A stretch of 64,000 nucleotides of DNA from Streptomyces caniscabiei (GCF_014930365.1 NZ_JABXWI010000012.1:233044-297043), one strand, 5' to 3'. Positions 51,287 to 62,016 are shown, counted from the first letter of the stretch. Translations and numbers: made by a program. The notes: a model not told the origin generated them from the sequence alone.

Positions 51287-51787
51287 GTGCTCGACATCGG
51301 CTACGCCCTCTCCAACCGCTTCCCCGATCCGCCGCAGACGGACTACCGCCGCGCGGACGTGTACGCGCTGCGGCACGACCTGTTCTGCGGTGACGTGTAC
51401 CTCGCCGACACCAAGGCGGACCGGGAACTGTCCACAGCCTGGGGATGGGTGCCGGTGCTGGACTTCGCGTGGGCGCTGTGCGACATCGTGGAACAACTCG
51501 ACCGGGACCCGGCCGGCTCGCGTGCCTCCCGTCCCCAGTACGCGGAGCTGGACTTCACCGAGTCCACCGACCGCATGCTCTTCCAGCGCCGCTTCGGCTG
51601 GGTGGACGTCGAGTCGGACTGGATGCCGGCCGAGGAACCACCGCTGACGTTCTCCCACGCCGAGCTCCGCCGCGAGGCCCGCGACTTCCTCCACGACGTG
51701 CTCGCCGACCTCTGCGACCTGCACGAAGCCCTGGCCGAAAACCCAGCGATCTGGACCCTCCAGTCCCGCTTCCCGAGGGTGCCGTAA
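51287..51787 (+). CDS. conserved hypothetical protein (166 aa)
   Basis: An acidic soluble protein: LDIGYALSNRFPDPPQTDYRRADVYALRHDLFCGDVYLADTKADRELSTAWGWVPVLDFAWALCDIVEQLDRD, ending DLCDLHEALAENPAIWTLQSRFP. No signal or membrane segment. The pattern is common in streptomycetes and unnamed. The GTG start has CACCAT 7 bases before it. Only 37 bases separate it from the divergent peptidase start, so their promoters overlap. Confidence 0.8.
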   Translation: MLDIGYALSNRFPDPPQTDYRRADVYALRHDLFCGDVYLADTKADRELSTAWGWVPVLDFAWALCDIVEQLDRDPAGSRASRPQYAELDFTESTDRMLFQRRFGWVDVESDWMPAEEPPLTFSHAELRREARDFLHDVLADLCDLHEALAENPAIWTLQSRFPRVP

Positions 51788-51796
51788 GGGTGCCGC

Positions 51797-52015
51797 CGTG
51801 TTCGTCCGCGGCTGAGTGGGGCTGGTCGCGCAGTTCCCCGCGCCCCTGAAAGGCCTCCGGCCTTCCGGCCCGAAAAAGCAGGGGCGCAGCCCCGCTTTTT
51901 CAGGGGCGCGGGGAACTGCGCGACCAGCCCCCACCGGACGGACGCTTGGGGGTCGAAGGGGCGCAGCCCCTTAAGGATGGGACGGGTAGGGGCGGCGGGG
52001 GCGAACCCCCTCCCG
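51797..52015. repeat. dispersed inverted-repeat element, copy H (two cores plus extra module)
   Basis: Core TCGCGCAGTTCCCCGCGCCC near 51827, a central hairpin region of GGCCTCCGGCC and GGGGCGCAGCCCC, then the reverse core near 51903 and the extra module (GGGGTCGAAGGGGCGCAGCC) shared with copy B. It separates the convergent genes 51287 and 52025. Confidence 0.8.
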
Positions 52016-52024
52016 GGCGCCCCC

Positions 52025-52693
52025 TCACCCCTCCACCCGAATCCCCATCTCCCCCGCCAACACCGGCGCCAGATCCATCAACTGCGCCGCACTGATCACC
52101 GCCCCCGACAACCGATCCACCCCCCGAGCGATCTCCACGGACGCGGCCTCCCGCAGATCCACATCCACCAGACTCACCCCACTCAGATCCGCCCCCCGCA
52201 ACGCACACCCCACAAACGCGACCCTCTCCAGCCGCGCACCCCCGAAATCCGGCTCGACCAGCACACAGTCCTCGAACACGACATCCCTGAGCCGCGCCTC
52301 GCGCAGATTGAGGAAGTCGATCTTCCCCCCGCGCACAACCACCCGCTCCAGCACGGCCCCGTGCAACTGCACCCCGCCGAGCCGCGCCTCCACCAGCTCG
52401 ACATCCCGCAACGTCGCCTCGGCCAGATCCGTCCCCACGCCCCGTATCCCCGTGAGGACGCAGTCGAGCACCCGGGCCCGCTGCAACCGCGTCTCGTCCA
52501 GCGCGCACCCCGTCAGCGCGCAGTCCATGAACCGGGCGCCCCCGCCGTCCTGCCCGACGAAGTCCTCGTCCCGGAACTCCAGCCCGTCGTAGTCCCCGTC
52601 GGGCTCCAGCCCCCCGCCCGCGTACTCCTCCAGCACCGGCAACCGCACCTCAGGCCGCCGCGCCGCCTTCACCACCGACCTCGCCCTCACCAT
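52025..52693 (-). CDS. pentapeptide-repeat protein
   Basis: A 222-residue right-handed beta-helix protein of the pentapeptide-repeat class. From about residue 45 onward many A(D/N)LxX-like units run on (LEFRDEDFVGQDGGGARFMDCALTGCALDETRLQRARVLDCVLTGIRG to GCALRGADLSGVSLVDVDLREA). Some family members mimic DNA and protect gyrase; nothing here proves that role. CACGAT lies 6 bases before the ATG. It is alone between a repeat element and the oxidoreductase operon. Confidence 0.88.
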   Translation of the reverse strand: MVRARSVVKAARRPEVRLPVLEEYAGGGLEPDGDYDGLEFRDEDFVGQDGGGARFMDCALTGCALDETRLQRARVLDCVLTGIRGVGTDLAEATLRDVELVEARLGGVQLHGAVLERVVVRGGKIDFLNLREARLRDVVFEDCVLVEPDFGGARLERVAFVGCALRGADLSGVSLVDVDLREAASVEIARGVDRLSGAVISAAQLMDLAPVLAGEMGIRVEG

Positions 52694-52821
52694 CCCCCCA
52701 TCGTGCACCCCACCACTGACAATCCCCCTGACCTCCGCCCCACAGCCCATGTCACATCCCGGCGCCCCCGATCCGTCGTACCCGCGGACAGCCGCGCAAC
52801 CGAACCCGAGGGAGCCCAGTC

Positions 52822-54060
52822 ATGCACCCCACCCGACGCCCCCCCACCCACCTCACCGTCATCGGCGGCGGCTTCGCCGGCCTCACCGCGGCCATCACCG
52901 CCGCCGAGGCGGGCGCGAGGGTCACCGTCCACGAGGCGCACCACACGCTCGGCGGCCGGGCCCGGACCGCGGAGGGGCCGTACCGGACGAACGAGGGACC
53001 GCACGCCCTGTACAACGGCGGCCCGCACTGGACCTGGCTGGCCCAACGGGACCTGATCGGACCGCTCGCGCCCCTCCCGCCCCTGGAGACCGCCCGGTTG
53101 CGCCTGCACCACAGGGGCGCCCTGCGCCGGACCCCGCCGTTCGCGATGCTCAAGCTCCTCCGCCCGCGCCGTACGGCCCGCCCCGCACCCGTCGACGTCG
53201 ACTTCCTCACCTGGGCGACCGAGCAGGCCGGCGAGGAGGCCGCACGCGCCGCGGCCAACTACGCGGCGGTGGCGCTGTTCCACCACGACCCGGGCTCGCT
53301 GTCCGCCGCGTTCGTACAGGAACGGCTGCGCCGGGCCACGAAGCTGCCGCCGGAGGCGCACTACCCGCGCGGCGGCTGGGCGAGCGTCATCGACCGTATG
53401 GCGGCCCGCGCCTGGAACCTCGGCGTCCGCATAGAGACCCGCAGCCGCGTCGACAGCCTCGACGCCCTCGCCGGCAAAAGCACCGGCACCGGCATTCGAG
53501 GCCCCCGCACCGGCCCGATCATCGTCGCCACCTCCCTGGACGCCGCCCGCCGCCTGCTCCAGGACGACTCGCTGACCTGGCCGAGCGGCCGTACCGTCCT
53601 CCTTGACCTCGCCGTACGCACCCGCCGCGGCGACGCGTTCGCCGTCTCCGACCTGGACGCGCCCGGCTGGATCGAGCGGTTCACGGCCCAGGACCGCACG
53701 CTGGCCCCGGCGGGCGAGCAGTTGCTCCAGGGACAGTTCCCGATCGGTCCGCACGCGTCGCGGGCGGACGGCATCGCCCGCGCCGAACACCTGCTCGACC
53801 TGGGCTTCCCCGGCTGGCGGGACCGCGTCACCTGGCGGCGCGAGGCCACCGCCCACGGCCGTACCGGCGCCGTCGATCCGGTCGGCACCACCTGGCGCGA
53901 CCGCCCGGCCGTGGACCGGGGCGACGGCGTGTACCTCGCCGGCGACCAGGTCGCGGCGCCGGGCGTGCTCTCGGAGGTGTCGTTCAACAGCGCCCTCGCG
54001 GCCGTCTCGCTGGCGCTCGGCAGGAAGTCGAGGAACACCCTTGACCTCAAGCACGCTTGA
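52822..54060 (+). CDS. FAD-dependent NAD(P)-binding oxidoreductase
   Basis: A 412-residue flavoprotein of the phytoene desaturase/amine oxidase type. The dinucleotide fold LTVIGGGFAGLTAAITAAEAGARVTVHEAHHTLGGRART and the C-terminal FAD site GVYLAGDQVAAPGVLSEVSFNSALAAV are intact. Substrate unknown. The start ATG follows GGGAGCC. It is the first of three genes in the same direction (oxidoreductase, MDR dehydrogenase, DHA2 pump), with spacings of 78 and -4 bases, so an operon is likely. Confidence 0.85.
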   Translation: MHPTRRPPTHLTVIGGGFAGLTAAITAAEAGARVTVHEAHHTLGGRARTAEGPYRTNEGPHALYNGGPHWTWLAQRDLIGPLAPLPPLETARLRLHHRGALRRTPPFAMLKLLRPRRTARPAPVDVDFLTWATEQAGEEAARAAANYAAVALFHHDPGSLSAAFVQERLRRATKLPPEAHYPRGGWASVIDRMAARAWNLGVRIETRSRVDSLDALAGKSTGTGIRGPRTGPIIVATSLDAARRLLQDDSLTWPSGRTVLLDLAVRTRRGDAFAVSDLDAPGWIERFTAQDRTLAPAGEQLLQGQFPIGPHASRADGIARAEHLLDLGFPGWRDRVTWRREATAHGRTGAVDPVGTTWRDRPAVDRGDGVYLAGDQVAAPGVLSEVSFNSALAAVSLALGRKSRNTLDLKHA

Positions 54061-54138
54061 GGTCGGAGGCTGGGTCCGCCAGGCGAAACCAGGCACACAC
54101 GCACCACGCGGGAACGACATCGCTCCAGGGGGCCCTCC

Positions 54139-55110
54139 ATGCACGCCATCCGTCTGCACGCCTTCGGTCCGGCCGAGAACCTGACGTACGAGAAGGTCGC
54201 GGACCCCGAGCCCGGTCCGGGCCAGGTGCGTATCGCCGTCGCCGCGGCCGGCGTACACCTGCTCGACGCGGCCCTCCGCGAGGGCGTTCCGGGGCCCGGG
54301 CCGACGCCGGAACTGCCCACGATCCCCGGCCGCGAGGTCGCCGGAGTCGTCGAGGCGCTCGGGGAGGGCGTCCCGGAGACCTGGCTCGGCCGACGCGTCA
54401 CGGCCCACCTCGGCTTCGTGCCCGGCGGCTACGCCGAACTGGCCGTCACCGAGGTCGAACGGCTGCACGACATCCCGGAGAACCTCGACTTCGCGCAGGC
54501 CGTCGCGATGATCGGGACGGGCCGTACGGCGATGGGGATCCTGCTCTTCGCCGAACTCGGCCCGGACGACGTGGTCGTGATCCCGGCCGCGGCCGGCGGC
54601 CTCGGCACGCTCCTCGTGCAGTACGCCAAGAACGCGGGCGCCACGGTGATCGGCCTCGCCGGCGGCCCCGCGAAGACGGCCCAGGTGGCGGCGAACGGCG
54701 CCGACCTCGCCGTCGACTACACCGACCCGGTCTGGCCGGAGCAGGTCGCGGCGTACCGGGGGAAGGCCACGATCGTCTTCGACGGGGTCGGCGGCGCGGC
54801 GGCGCGCGAGTCCGTCGCCCTGCTCGCCCCCGGCGGCAGACACCTGGTCTTCGGCTGGTCGGCGGACGGCATCAAGGACGGCGGTCCCTATGTCGTGGAG
54901 GGCGTCTCGGAGACGGTCCTCGGCGAGGAGATGCGCCGCCGGGCGGGCGGCCCCGACCCCATCCGCACCCTCGAACTCCGCGCCCTCGCCGAGGCCGCCG
55001 CCGGGCGCCTCACCCCGGCCGTCCACCGCTTCCCCCTCGCCGAGGCGTCCGCCGCCCACCGCGCCCTGGAAGACCGCGGCACGACCGGCAAGGTGGTGCT
55101 GGAGCCGTGA
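54139..55110 (+). CDS. MDR-superfamily zinc-binding-type quinone oxidoreductase
   Basis: A 323-residue dehydrogenase: MHAIRLHAFGPAENLTYEKVADPEPGPGQVRIAVAAAGVHLLDAALREG, NADPH fold VVVIPAAAGGLGTLLVQYAKNAGATVIGLAGGPAK. The zinc ligands of alcohol dehydrogenases are absent, so it is of the quinone reductase kind. CAGGGGG lies before the ATG. Its TGA overlaps the start of the pump gene as GTGA. Confidence 0.9.
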   Translation: MHAIRLHAFGPAENLTYEKVADPEPGPGQVRIAVAAAGVHLLDAALREGVPGPGPTPELPTIPGREVAGVVEALGEGVPETWLGRRVTAHLGFVPGGYAELAVTEVERLHDIPENLDFAQAVAMIGTGRTAMGILLFAELGPDDVVVIPAAAGGLGTLLVQYAKNAGATVIGLAGGPAKTAQVAANGADLAVDYTDPVWPEQVAAYRGKATIVFDGVGGAAARESVALLAPGGRHLVFGWSADGIKDGGPYVVEGVSETVLGEEMRRRAGGPDPIRTLELRALAEAAAGRLTPAVHRFPLAEASAAHRALEDRGTTGKVVLEP

Positions 55111-56618
55111 CCGCCCCCACGACCCGCCCCGGCCGGGACACGCCCCCGACCATCGGCCCCGCGCCGTGCGCCCCCGGTGCTCCCGACGTCCCCGACGCCC
55201 CCGACCCCCGCCGCTGGTGGGCCCTCGTCGTCATCGCGCTCGCCCAGCTGATGGTGATCCTGGACGCGACGATCGTGAACATCGCGCTGCCGTCGGCGCA
55301 GCGGGACCTCGGCATGTCCGACGGGAACCGGCAGTGGGTGATCACTTCATACACCCTCGCCTTCGGCGGACTGCTGCTGCTCGGCGGCCGCGTCTCGGAC
55401 CTCGTCGGACGCAAGCGGGCCTTCGTCGTCGGACTGGTCGGCTTCGCCGCGGCCTCGGCGCTCGGCGGCGCGGCCGGCACCTCCGGGACGCTGTTCGCGG
55501 CCCGCGCCCTCCAGGGCGTCTTCGCCGCCGTCCTCGCCCCCTCCGCGCTCAGCCTCCTCACCACCACCTTCACGGACCCGGCGGAACGCGGAAAGGCGTT
55601 CGGCATCTACGGGGCCATAGCGGGCGGCGGTTCGGCGATCGGCCTGATCTCCGGCGGGCTGCTCACCGAGTACCTGGACTGGCGCTGGTGCCTGTACGTC
55701 AACGTGCCCATCGCCGTCGTCGCCCTCGTCGGCGCGACCGTCCTGCTCCGCGACCGCCCGGACCGCACCGGCGCCCGCCTCGACGTACCCGGTGCCCTCC
55801 TCGGCTCCGCCGGCCTCGTCGCCCTCGTCCACGGCTTCGGCGAGGCCGAACCGCGCGGCTGGACGGACACCCGCGTCCTGGCCCTCATCGCGGCGGGCGT
55901 CGCCCTGCTCACCGGCTTCGTCCTGCGGCAGCGCACGGCCCGGCACCCCCTGCTCCCGCTGCACATCGTCCGGGACCGCGACCGGGCGGGCTGCTTCCTG
56001 ACGATCTCCCTGGCGACCGTGGGCATGTTCGGGATGTTCCTGTTCATGACCTACTACCTCCAGGTCGTGCTCGCCTACTCCCCCGTGCGCACGGGGCTGG
56101 CCTTCCTCCCCCTCACCGCCGCGATCATCACCGGCTCGACGCAGATCTCGGCCCGGCTGATGCAGCGGGTGCCGCCCCGGCGGCTGATGGTCCCGGGCAC
56201 GTTGCTGGCCGGGACCGGCATGCTGATCCTGACCCGGCTCACGGTCGACTCGTCGTACGTCACCGGGGTCCTCCCCGCGCTGGTCCTGATGGGCCTCGGC
56301 ATGGGCATGACCTTCATGCCGGTGTTCTCCACCGCCACCGCCGGGGTTGCCCCGCAGGACGCGGGCGTCACCTCCGCGACGGTCAACACCGCCCAGCAGG
56401 TGGGCGGTTCGCTCGGCACGGCCCTGCTGAACACCATCGCCACCAGCACCGGCGCGGCCTATCTCGCGACCCACGGCCACACCACGGCCACCGTCCACGA
56501 GAGCCTCGTCCACGGCTATACCGTCGCCCTCTGGTGGGCCGCCGGCATCCTCCTCCTCGCGGCCGCCACCGCCGCCACGATGATCACGGCGAAGGCCCCG
56601 AACCACACCGCTGCCTGA
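55107..56618 (+). CDS. MFS drug exporter, DHA2 family (14 helices)
   Basis: A 503-residue exporter of the EmrB/QacA type. Motif D1 in LDATIVNIALPSAQRDLG, motif A GGRVSDLVGRKRAF, motif C GPLxG region as IGLISGGLLTEYLDWRWCLYVNVPI. The GTG start overlaps the upstream TGA as GTGA. It may export a product or substrate of the two redox enzymes encoded before it, which is inference from operon structure. Confidence 0.9.
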   Translation: MTAPTTRPGRDTPPTIGPAPCAPGAPDVPDAPDPRRWWALVVIALAQLMVILDATIVNIALPSAQRDLGMSDGNRQWVITSYTLAFGGLLLLGGRVSDLVGRKRAFVVGLVGFAAASALGGAAGTSGTLFAARALQGVFAAVLAPSALSLLTTTFTDPAERGKAFGIYGAIAGGGSAIGLISGGLLTEYLDWRWCLYVNVPIAVVALVGATVLLRDRPDRTGARLDVPGALLGSAGLVALVHGFGEAEPRGWTDTRVLALIAAGVALLTGFVLRQRTARHPLLPLHIVRDRDRAGCFLTISLATVGMFGMFLFMTYYLQVVLAYSPVRTGLAFLPLTAAIITGSTQISARLMQRVPPRRLMVPGTLLAGTGMLILTRLTVDSSYVTGVLPALVLMGLGMGMTFMPVFSTATAGVAPQDAGVTSATVNTAQQVGGSLGTALLNTIATSTGAAYLATHGHTTATVHESLVHGYTVALWWAAGILLLAAATAATMITAKAPNHTAA

Positions 56619-56708
56619 GCCCATCGACCGACGCATGCCTTGGGCCCGGCGACCGACGACAGGTGGCCCACGCCCATCCGGGCAGGGGCCACCACGGTGT
56701 CGCCGTCG

Positions 56709-58121
56709 TCAGTGCCGCCCCGCCACCCGATCGGCGAGCCGCGCCAACCGCGACGACTCCCCGCTGTTCGAGGCGGCCTCGCGCCGATCCGCCGTGCGAT
56801 ACGTCGCGTACATCCCCTGCACCCCCGCCCAACGCAACGGCTCCGGCTCCCACTTGCGCACCCGGTGGTTCACCCACGGCAGCGAGGTCAGCTCGGTCGC
56901 CCCGCCCTGCCCGGAGTCGCGCAGGACGAGGTCGCGCAGGGTGCGGCCGGCGAGGTTGGTCGTGGCCACCCCGGAACCGACGTAACCGCCCGCCCAGCCC
57001 AGGCCCGTGGCCCGGTCCAGCGTCACCGTCGCGCACCAGTCACGCGGCACCCCCAGCACCCCCGACCAGGCGTGGTCGACCTTCACCCCGGTCAGCGAGG
57101 GGAAGAACCGCACGAGGATCTCGTACAGCGCCTCGATCGTCGCCGGCTGCGTCCGCCCGTCGTTGTCGGTCCGCGACCCGAAGCGGTACGGCACCCCGCG
57201 ACCGCCGAGCGCGATCCGGTCGTCGGCGGTGCGCTGGGCGTACATATAGGCGTGCGCCATGTCGCCGAGCGTCGCGCGGCCCTCCCAGCCGATCGTCGCC
57301 CACTGCTCGGCCGTCAGTGGCTCGGTGGCGATCATCGAGGAGTTCATCGGCAGCCAGGTCCGCCGCTGCCCCCTGAGGTTCGCCGTGAAGCCCTCCGTGC
57401 AGCGCAGCACATACGGCGCCCGGACCGTGCCGTACGACGTGACCGCCCGCCCGGGCTGGATCTCGGTGACCGGCGTCAGCTCGTGCACGGTCACCCCCAG
57501 CCCCTCCACGACGGCCGCCAGCCCGGTCACCAGCTTCACCGGGTTCAGCCGCGCCCCGTGCGGCGTCCACGTCGACCCCACGGCGTCGGCGACCCTGATC
57601 CGCTCGGCCGTCTCCCGGGCGCCGTACAGCTCGCGGTCGTTCTCCCCGTACGCCAGCTCATGCTCGTGAAAGGCCTTGAGCCGCCCCAACTGTGCGGGCG
57701 TACAAGCGACTTCGAGGACGCCACCCCGATGGATGTCCGCCTCGACACCCTCCTCCCCCGTCACGCGCACGACCTCGTCGACGGTCTCGTTCATGGCCCG
57801 CTGCAACCGCACGGCGGCGTCCCGGCCGTGCAGGCGCGCGTACCGGTCCCGCCCCGCGATCCCGTTGTAGAGCCAGCCGCCGTTGCGCCCCGAGGCCCCG
57901 TACCCGCAGAACTTCTGCTCCAGGACGGTGATCCGGAGGGAAGGGTCGGCCCTCTTCAGGTAATAGGCCGTCCACAACCCGGTGTACCCGCCCCCCACGA
58001 CCACCACGTCGACAGCCGCGTCCCCGGCCAGCGGCTCCCGCGGCACGGGGAGCCCGGCCTGCGCGTACCAGAAGGAGACCCCGCCGTTGACGGCACCCGC
58101 GATCGCGTCCGAGCTGCTCAT
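56709..58121 (-). CDS. FAD-dependent oxidoreductase (DAO/glycine oxidase fold)
   Basis: A 470-residue flavoenzyme. FAD fold VDVVVVGGGYTGLWTAYYLKRADPSLRITVLEQKFCGYGASGRNGGWL with GASGRNGG typical of amine and D-amino acid oxidases; the C-terminal GLGWAGGYVGSGVATTNLAGRTLRDLVL closes the FAD site. The substrate is probably an amine or amino acid. TAGCGT lies 6 bases before the ATG with no ribosome site (leaderless type). It stands alone, divergent from the kinase gene. Confidence 0.88.
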   Translation of the reverse strand: MSSSDAIAGAVNGGVSFWYAQAGLPVPREPLAGDAAVDVVVVGGGYTGLWTAYYLKRADPSLRITVLEQKFCGYGASGRNGGWLYNGIAGRDRYARLHGRDAAVRLQRAMNETVDEVVRVTGEEGVEADIHRGGVLEVACTPAQLGRLKAFHEHELAYGENDRELYGARETAERIRVADAVGSTWTPHGARLNPVKLVTGLAAVVEGLGVTVHELTPVTEIQPGRAVTSYGTVRAPYVLRCTEGFTANLRGQRRTWLPMNSSMIATEPLTAEQWATIGWEGRATLGDMAHAYMYAQRTADDRIALGGRGVPYRFGSRTDNDGRTQPATIEALYEILVRFFPSLTGVKVDHAWSGVLGVPRDWCATVTLDRATGLGWAGGYVGSGVATTNLAGRTLRDLVLRDSGQGGATELTSLPWVNHRVRKWEPEPLRWAGVQGMYATYRTADRREAASNSGESSRLARLADRVAGRH

Positions 58122-58237
58122 GCCCGGACGCTAACCGTTCCCGGGCACCCTGTCTCCTACGGATTCCGTGGCGAACGAGCCCCCGCGGCCCGGAAATCCA
58201 AGGGACTCCGGGCGGACGCGCGCGTAGGGTCCCCCGC

Positions 58238-59116
58238 ATGATCGATGTTCCGGAGGAACTGGCCGAGACTCAGGAAGAGATCAACGGAGAAGCGGGCCGC
58301 AGATTCGTCGCGGACCTCCCACGCCTGACCGCCGACTTCCTCGACCGCTGGCACCTGCGCCTCGACGGCCGCCCCATGCACGGCATGTGCGCCCTGGTCG
58401 TCCCGGTCGTGGGTACGGCCGACGGCACCCCGGCGGTCCTCAAGCTCCAGATCCCCGACGACGAGAGCGAGGGCGAGCCGGTCGCCCTGCGCCACTGGAA
58501 CGGCGACGGGGCGGTACGGCTCCTGGACCACGACCCCGACACGGGCACCATGCTCCTCGAACGCCTCGACCCGGCCCGCATGCTCAGCCACGAGCCGGAC
58601 ACCCACCGGGCCGTCCTGGTCATCGCCCGTCTCCTGGCCCACCTCACCGCCACCCCGGCCCCACCGACCGTGCGCCGCCTCTCCGACATCGCGGCGAACA
58701 TGCTGGAGCGCACCCCGCCGGTACTGGCCCGCATCCCCGACCCGTCCGACCGCCGCCTGCTGGCGGACTGCGCGGCGGCACTCCGCGAGGTCGTCACCGA
58801 ACCCGGCGACCGTCTCCTCCACTGGGACCTGCACTTCGACAACGTCCTGGGCGCCGACCGGTCCCCCTGGCTCGCCATCGACCCCAAGCCGCTGGCGGGC
58901 GACCCCGGCTTCGACCTCTGGCCGGCCCTCAACAACCGCTTCGACCCGTCCGACATCCACTGGCGCTTCGACGCCATGACCGACGTCCTGGACCTGAACC
59001 GCGAACGGGCGAGGGCCTGGACCCTCGCCCGCCTCCTCCAGAACGCCCTGTGGGAGGTGGAGGAGAACCGCACCCTGGACCCGGACGACCTGGAACTCGG
59101 CCGCCTGCTCCGCTGA
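58238..59116 (+). CDS. aminoglycoside/hydroxyurea-type kinase (APH(6)/Hur family)
   Basis: A 292-residue kinase of the APH_6_hur family. The catalytic loop is HWDLHFDNVLG (Asp, Asn) and the metal site AIDPKPLAGDPGFDLWP. Known members inactivate streptomycin or hydroxyurea by phosphorylation; many genomic copies have unknown substrates. TAGGGT lies 7 bases before the ATG, a leaderless-type start. No antibiotic genes surround it, so a resistance role is open. Confidence 0.85.
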   Translation: MIDVPEELAETQEEINGEAGRRFVADLPRLTADFLDRWHLRLDGRPMHGMCALVVPVVGTADGTPAVLKLQIPDDESEGEPVALRHWNGDGAVRLLDHDPDTGTMLLERLDPARMLSHEPDTHRAVLVIARLLAHLTATPAPPTVRRLSDIAANMLERTPPVLARIPDPSDRRLLADCAAALREVVTEPGDRLLHWDLHFDNVLGADRSPWLAIDPKPLAGDPGFDLWPALNNRFDPSDIHWRFDAMTDVLDLNRERARAWTLARLLQNALWEVEENRTLDPDDLELGRLLR

Positions 59117-59132
59117 CCGGGCCCCGCCGGCA

Positions 59133-59699
59133 TCACCAGGTGTGGGCCACGTCCACCACGACACGGTCCGGCAGCTGGAGCACCCGGAACGGCAACCGGG
59201 CGCGGACACCGAGCCCGACCTGGCTCTGCCCCTCGAAGGTCCCGCCGAACTTGGCGTCCCGGAAGGTGCTGTAGCCACCGAGGTCCACCCCGGGCAGGGC
59301 CTCCCCGTACTCCCCGGGGTAGGTAGGCTCCCCGGCCTCCAGGTCGTAGGCCCACGCCCCGATACGGATGTCGAGGACCGCCCCGCCGGCCACCGGCAGA
59401 TACTCACCCGAGGGATCCGCCTGGAACCGGTCCACGTACTGCACGTGATACCCGACCGCGCCGCCCCCACCGGGCACGTCGAACACCAGCCGGTCGTAGC
59501 ACTCGTGGCGCCCGGCCCTGATGTCCACCAGGTGATCGGCCCCCTGCGCGGCGCCGCCCTTGGCCCCGCTCCCCCACCCGGTCGGGCAGGCAGCCGCCAC
59601 CTTCGCGGCCTCCCCCACGGCCCCCGCGGTACCCGCGGCCGCCCCCAAGGTGGCCCCCGCCAGCACCAGCACCGCCGCCACCACTCCGATTCGCCGCAT
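59133..59699 (-). CDS. secreted AMIN-like domain protein
   Basis: A 188-residue exported protein with signal peptide MRRIGVVAAVLVLAGATLGAAAGTAGA and a mature beta-rich domain: CPTGWGSGAKGGAAQGADHLVDIRAGRHECYDRLVFDVPGGGGAVGYHVQYVDRFQADPSGEYLPVAGGAVLDIRIGAWA. This fits the AMIN-like family of actinobacterial secreted proteins, suggested to bind wall material. The ATG at 59697-59699 (or GTG one codon earlier) follows GGGGGA. Confidence 0.8.
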   Translation of the reverse strand: MRRIGVVAAVLVLAGATLGAAAGTAGAVGEAAKVAAACPTGWGSGAKGGAAQGADHLVDIRAGRHECYDRLVFDVPGGGGAVGYHVQYVDRFQADPSGEYLPVAGGAVLDIRIGAWAYDLEAGEPTYPGEYGEALPGVDLGGYSTFRDAKFGGTFEGQSQVGLGVRARLPFRVLQLPDRVVVDVAHTW

Positions 59700-59828
59700 C
59701 ACGTCCCCCTGCGTCTCTCCACCCCGACACCGCTGACGCAGAAGGAGACGGCCCGACACCCCGCAAGGTTGTACGACAGAAAGGGGCAAACCAGGGATTC
59801 CCACCCTCCACTTCCACCCCACACAAAA

Positions 59829-59857
59829 CCCCAGGCCGGCGACATCCCGACCTGGGG
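59829..59857 (-). terminator. terminator of the tRNA-Thr gene
   Basis: CCCCAGG (59829-59835) and CCTGGGG (59851-59857) pair, and on the minus strand the stem is followed by TTTTGTGTG, giving a normal Rho-independent terminator 10 bases after the tRNA. Confidence 0.75.
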
Positions 59858-59866
59858 CAGCAAGAG

Positions 59867-59940
59867 AGCCCCCTGTCGGATTCGAACCGACGACCTACGC
59901 ATTACAAGTGCGTTGCTCTGGCCAGCTGAGCTAAGGAGGC
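59867..59940 (-). tRNA. tRNA-Thr (TGT)
   Basis: A 74-base cloverleaf on the minus strand: acceptor GCCTCCT pairs with AGGGGGC, the anticodon loop CTTGTAA gives TGT, and the T-loop GGTTCGAATCC is standard. CCA is not encoded. No repeat of its 3' end was noticed nearby, so it is not evidently an integration site. Confidence 0.95.
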
Positions 59941-60078
59941 GTGGCCCCGCGTGGGGGCGCCCGTGCAGTGTACCCACGTCACAGACCGTGCCCGTCGAAA
60001 ATTTCCGCGAAGTTCACAGGGGTCCAGGTACTGACAGACCCGGTGAACGGGAGGTACCGTCCTGACCCAATCCACTCC

Positions 60079-60094
60079 CGTGGACTACACCACC
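60079..60094. promoter_or_regulatory. weak dre-like sequence before msiK
   Basis: CGTGGACTACACCACC matches 11 of 16 positions of the DasR consensus, 80 bases before msiK. Too weak to claim on its own; a nearby GGTGGATCACCACC-like repeat (60108-60123) is an alternative operator. Confidence 0.25.
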
Positions 60095-60173
60095 ATGGCC
60101 CGGCCGTGGTGGATCACCACCTTTACAACGGATCGTCCGGCACGTTCCTGCCGGTGAAGGGGGCCTACGACCC

Positions 60174-61310
<1,137 letters not shown>

Positions 61311-61380
61311 TCCCCCGACACGGTGGGCGCGACCGATCGCGAAACCACCGACCCGGGATAAATCACCCAGGTTGACGAAG

Positions 61381-61412
61381 AAGGCCCCGCAAACCTCTGC
61401 GGGGCCTTTTTC
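61381..61412 (+). terminator. terminator of msiK
   Basis: AAGGCCCCGC, loop AAACCTCT, GCGGGGCCTT and then TTTTCC: a textbook Rho-independent terminator. Confidence 0.92.
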
Positions 61413-61551
61413 CTTGCCGCCAACTACCCCGGCAAATCGGTTCATTTCGACCAGTGTGCGTCAACCTGCCATCCGAACAACGGCACTCCGGCATCCCCCA
61501 TACCGGTGACCCAATGTCGCCATATCACTACCCCGCGCTACCCTCACTCGC

Positions 61552-62016
61552 GTGAAGCACACCCACACCTACACCCCACGGACGCGGCGCGGCCGCGGCC
61601 CCGCCCGCCGGATCGGCCGTTCGCTGGCCCTGGTCCTGCCCGTCGTCCTGGTCCTCTCCGGCACCCTCGCGGTCACCCGGGTCCAATGGACCACCACGGA
61701 CCCCGACCAATCGGTCCTCGCCGCCTCCGACGTGGCCGAGCTGGACGCCGCCGAGCGCGCCAAGTCCCGCGCCCCGCACGAGGTGCTCCGCGACAAACTC
61801 CTGCTGGAGCTCCAGGACGAGGACCCCGGAGTCGCCCTCACCCACCTCCAGGAAGCGGTGAACGAACGCCCGTCGCTGGCCAAGCACTGCACCTCCATCG
61901 CCCGCGCCCTCGGCCGTGCCGCCGTCCGCGCCTACGGCCCCACCCGGGCCCAGGGCTTCGCCCGCCCCGTCTGCGACACCTCCTACGCGACCGGGGTGGC
62001 CGCCCAGTTCGCCTGA
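61552..62016 (+). CDS. small membrane-anchored or secreted protein (154 aa), unknown
   Basis: A basic N-terminus (MKHTHTYTPRTRRGRGPARRIGRS), then a hydrophobic segment LALVLPVVLVLSGTLAV, and an extracytoplasmic domain of about 100 residues that is helical (DVAELDAAERAKSRAPHEVLRDKLLLELQDEDPGVALTHLQEAVNERPSLAKHC) with two cysteines. TACCCT lies 7 bases before the GTG (leaderless type). Family not recognised. Confidence 0.72.
   Translation: MKHTHTYTPRTRRGRGPARRIGRSLALVLPVVLVLSGTLAVTRVQWTTTDPDQSVLAASDVAELDAAERAKSRAPHEVLRDKLLLELQDEDPGVALTHLQEAVNERPSLAKHCTSIARALGRAAVRAYGPTRAQGFARPVCDTSYATGVAAQFA

Noticed and set aside
59867..59940. tRNA-Thr as an integration site
   Set aside because: No second copy of its 3' end and no integrase gene were seen in the window.
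60079..60094. DasR site at msiK as a firm regulatory claim
   Set aside because: Only 11 of 16 positions match; kept as a low-confidence feature.
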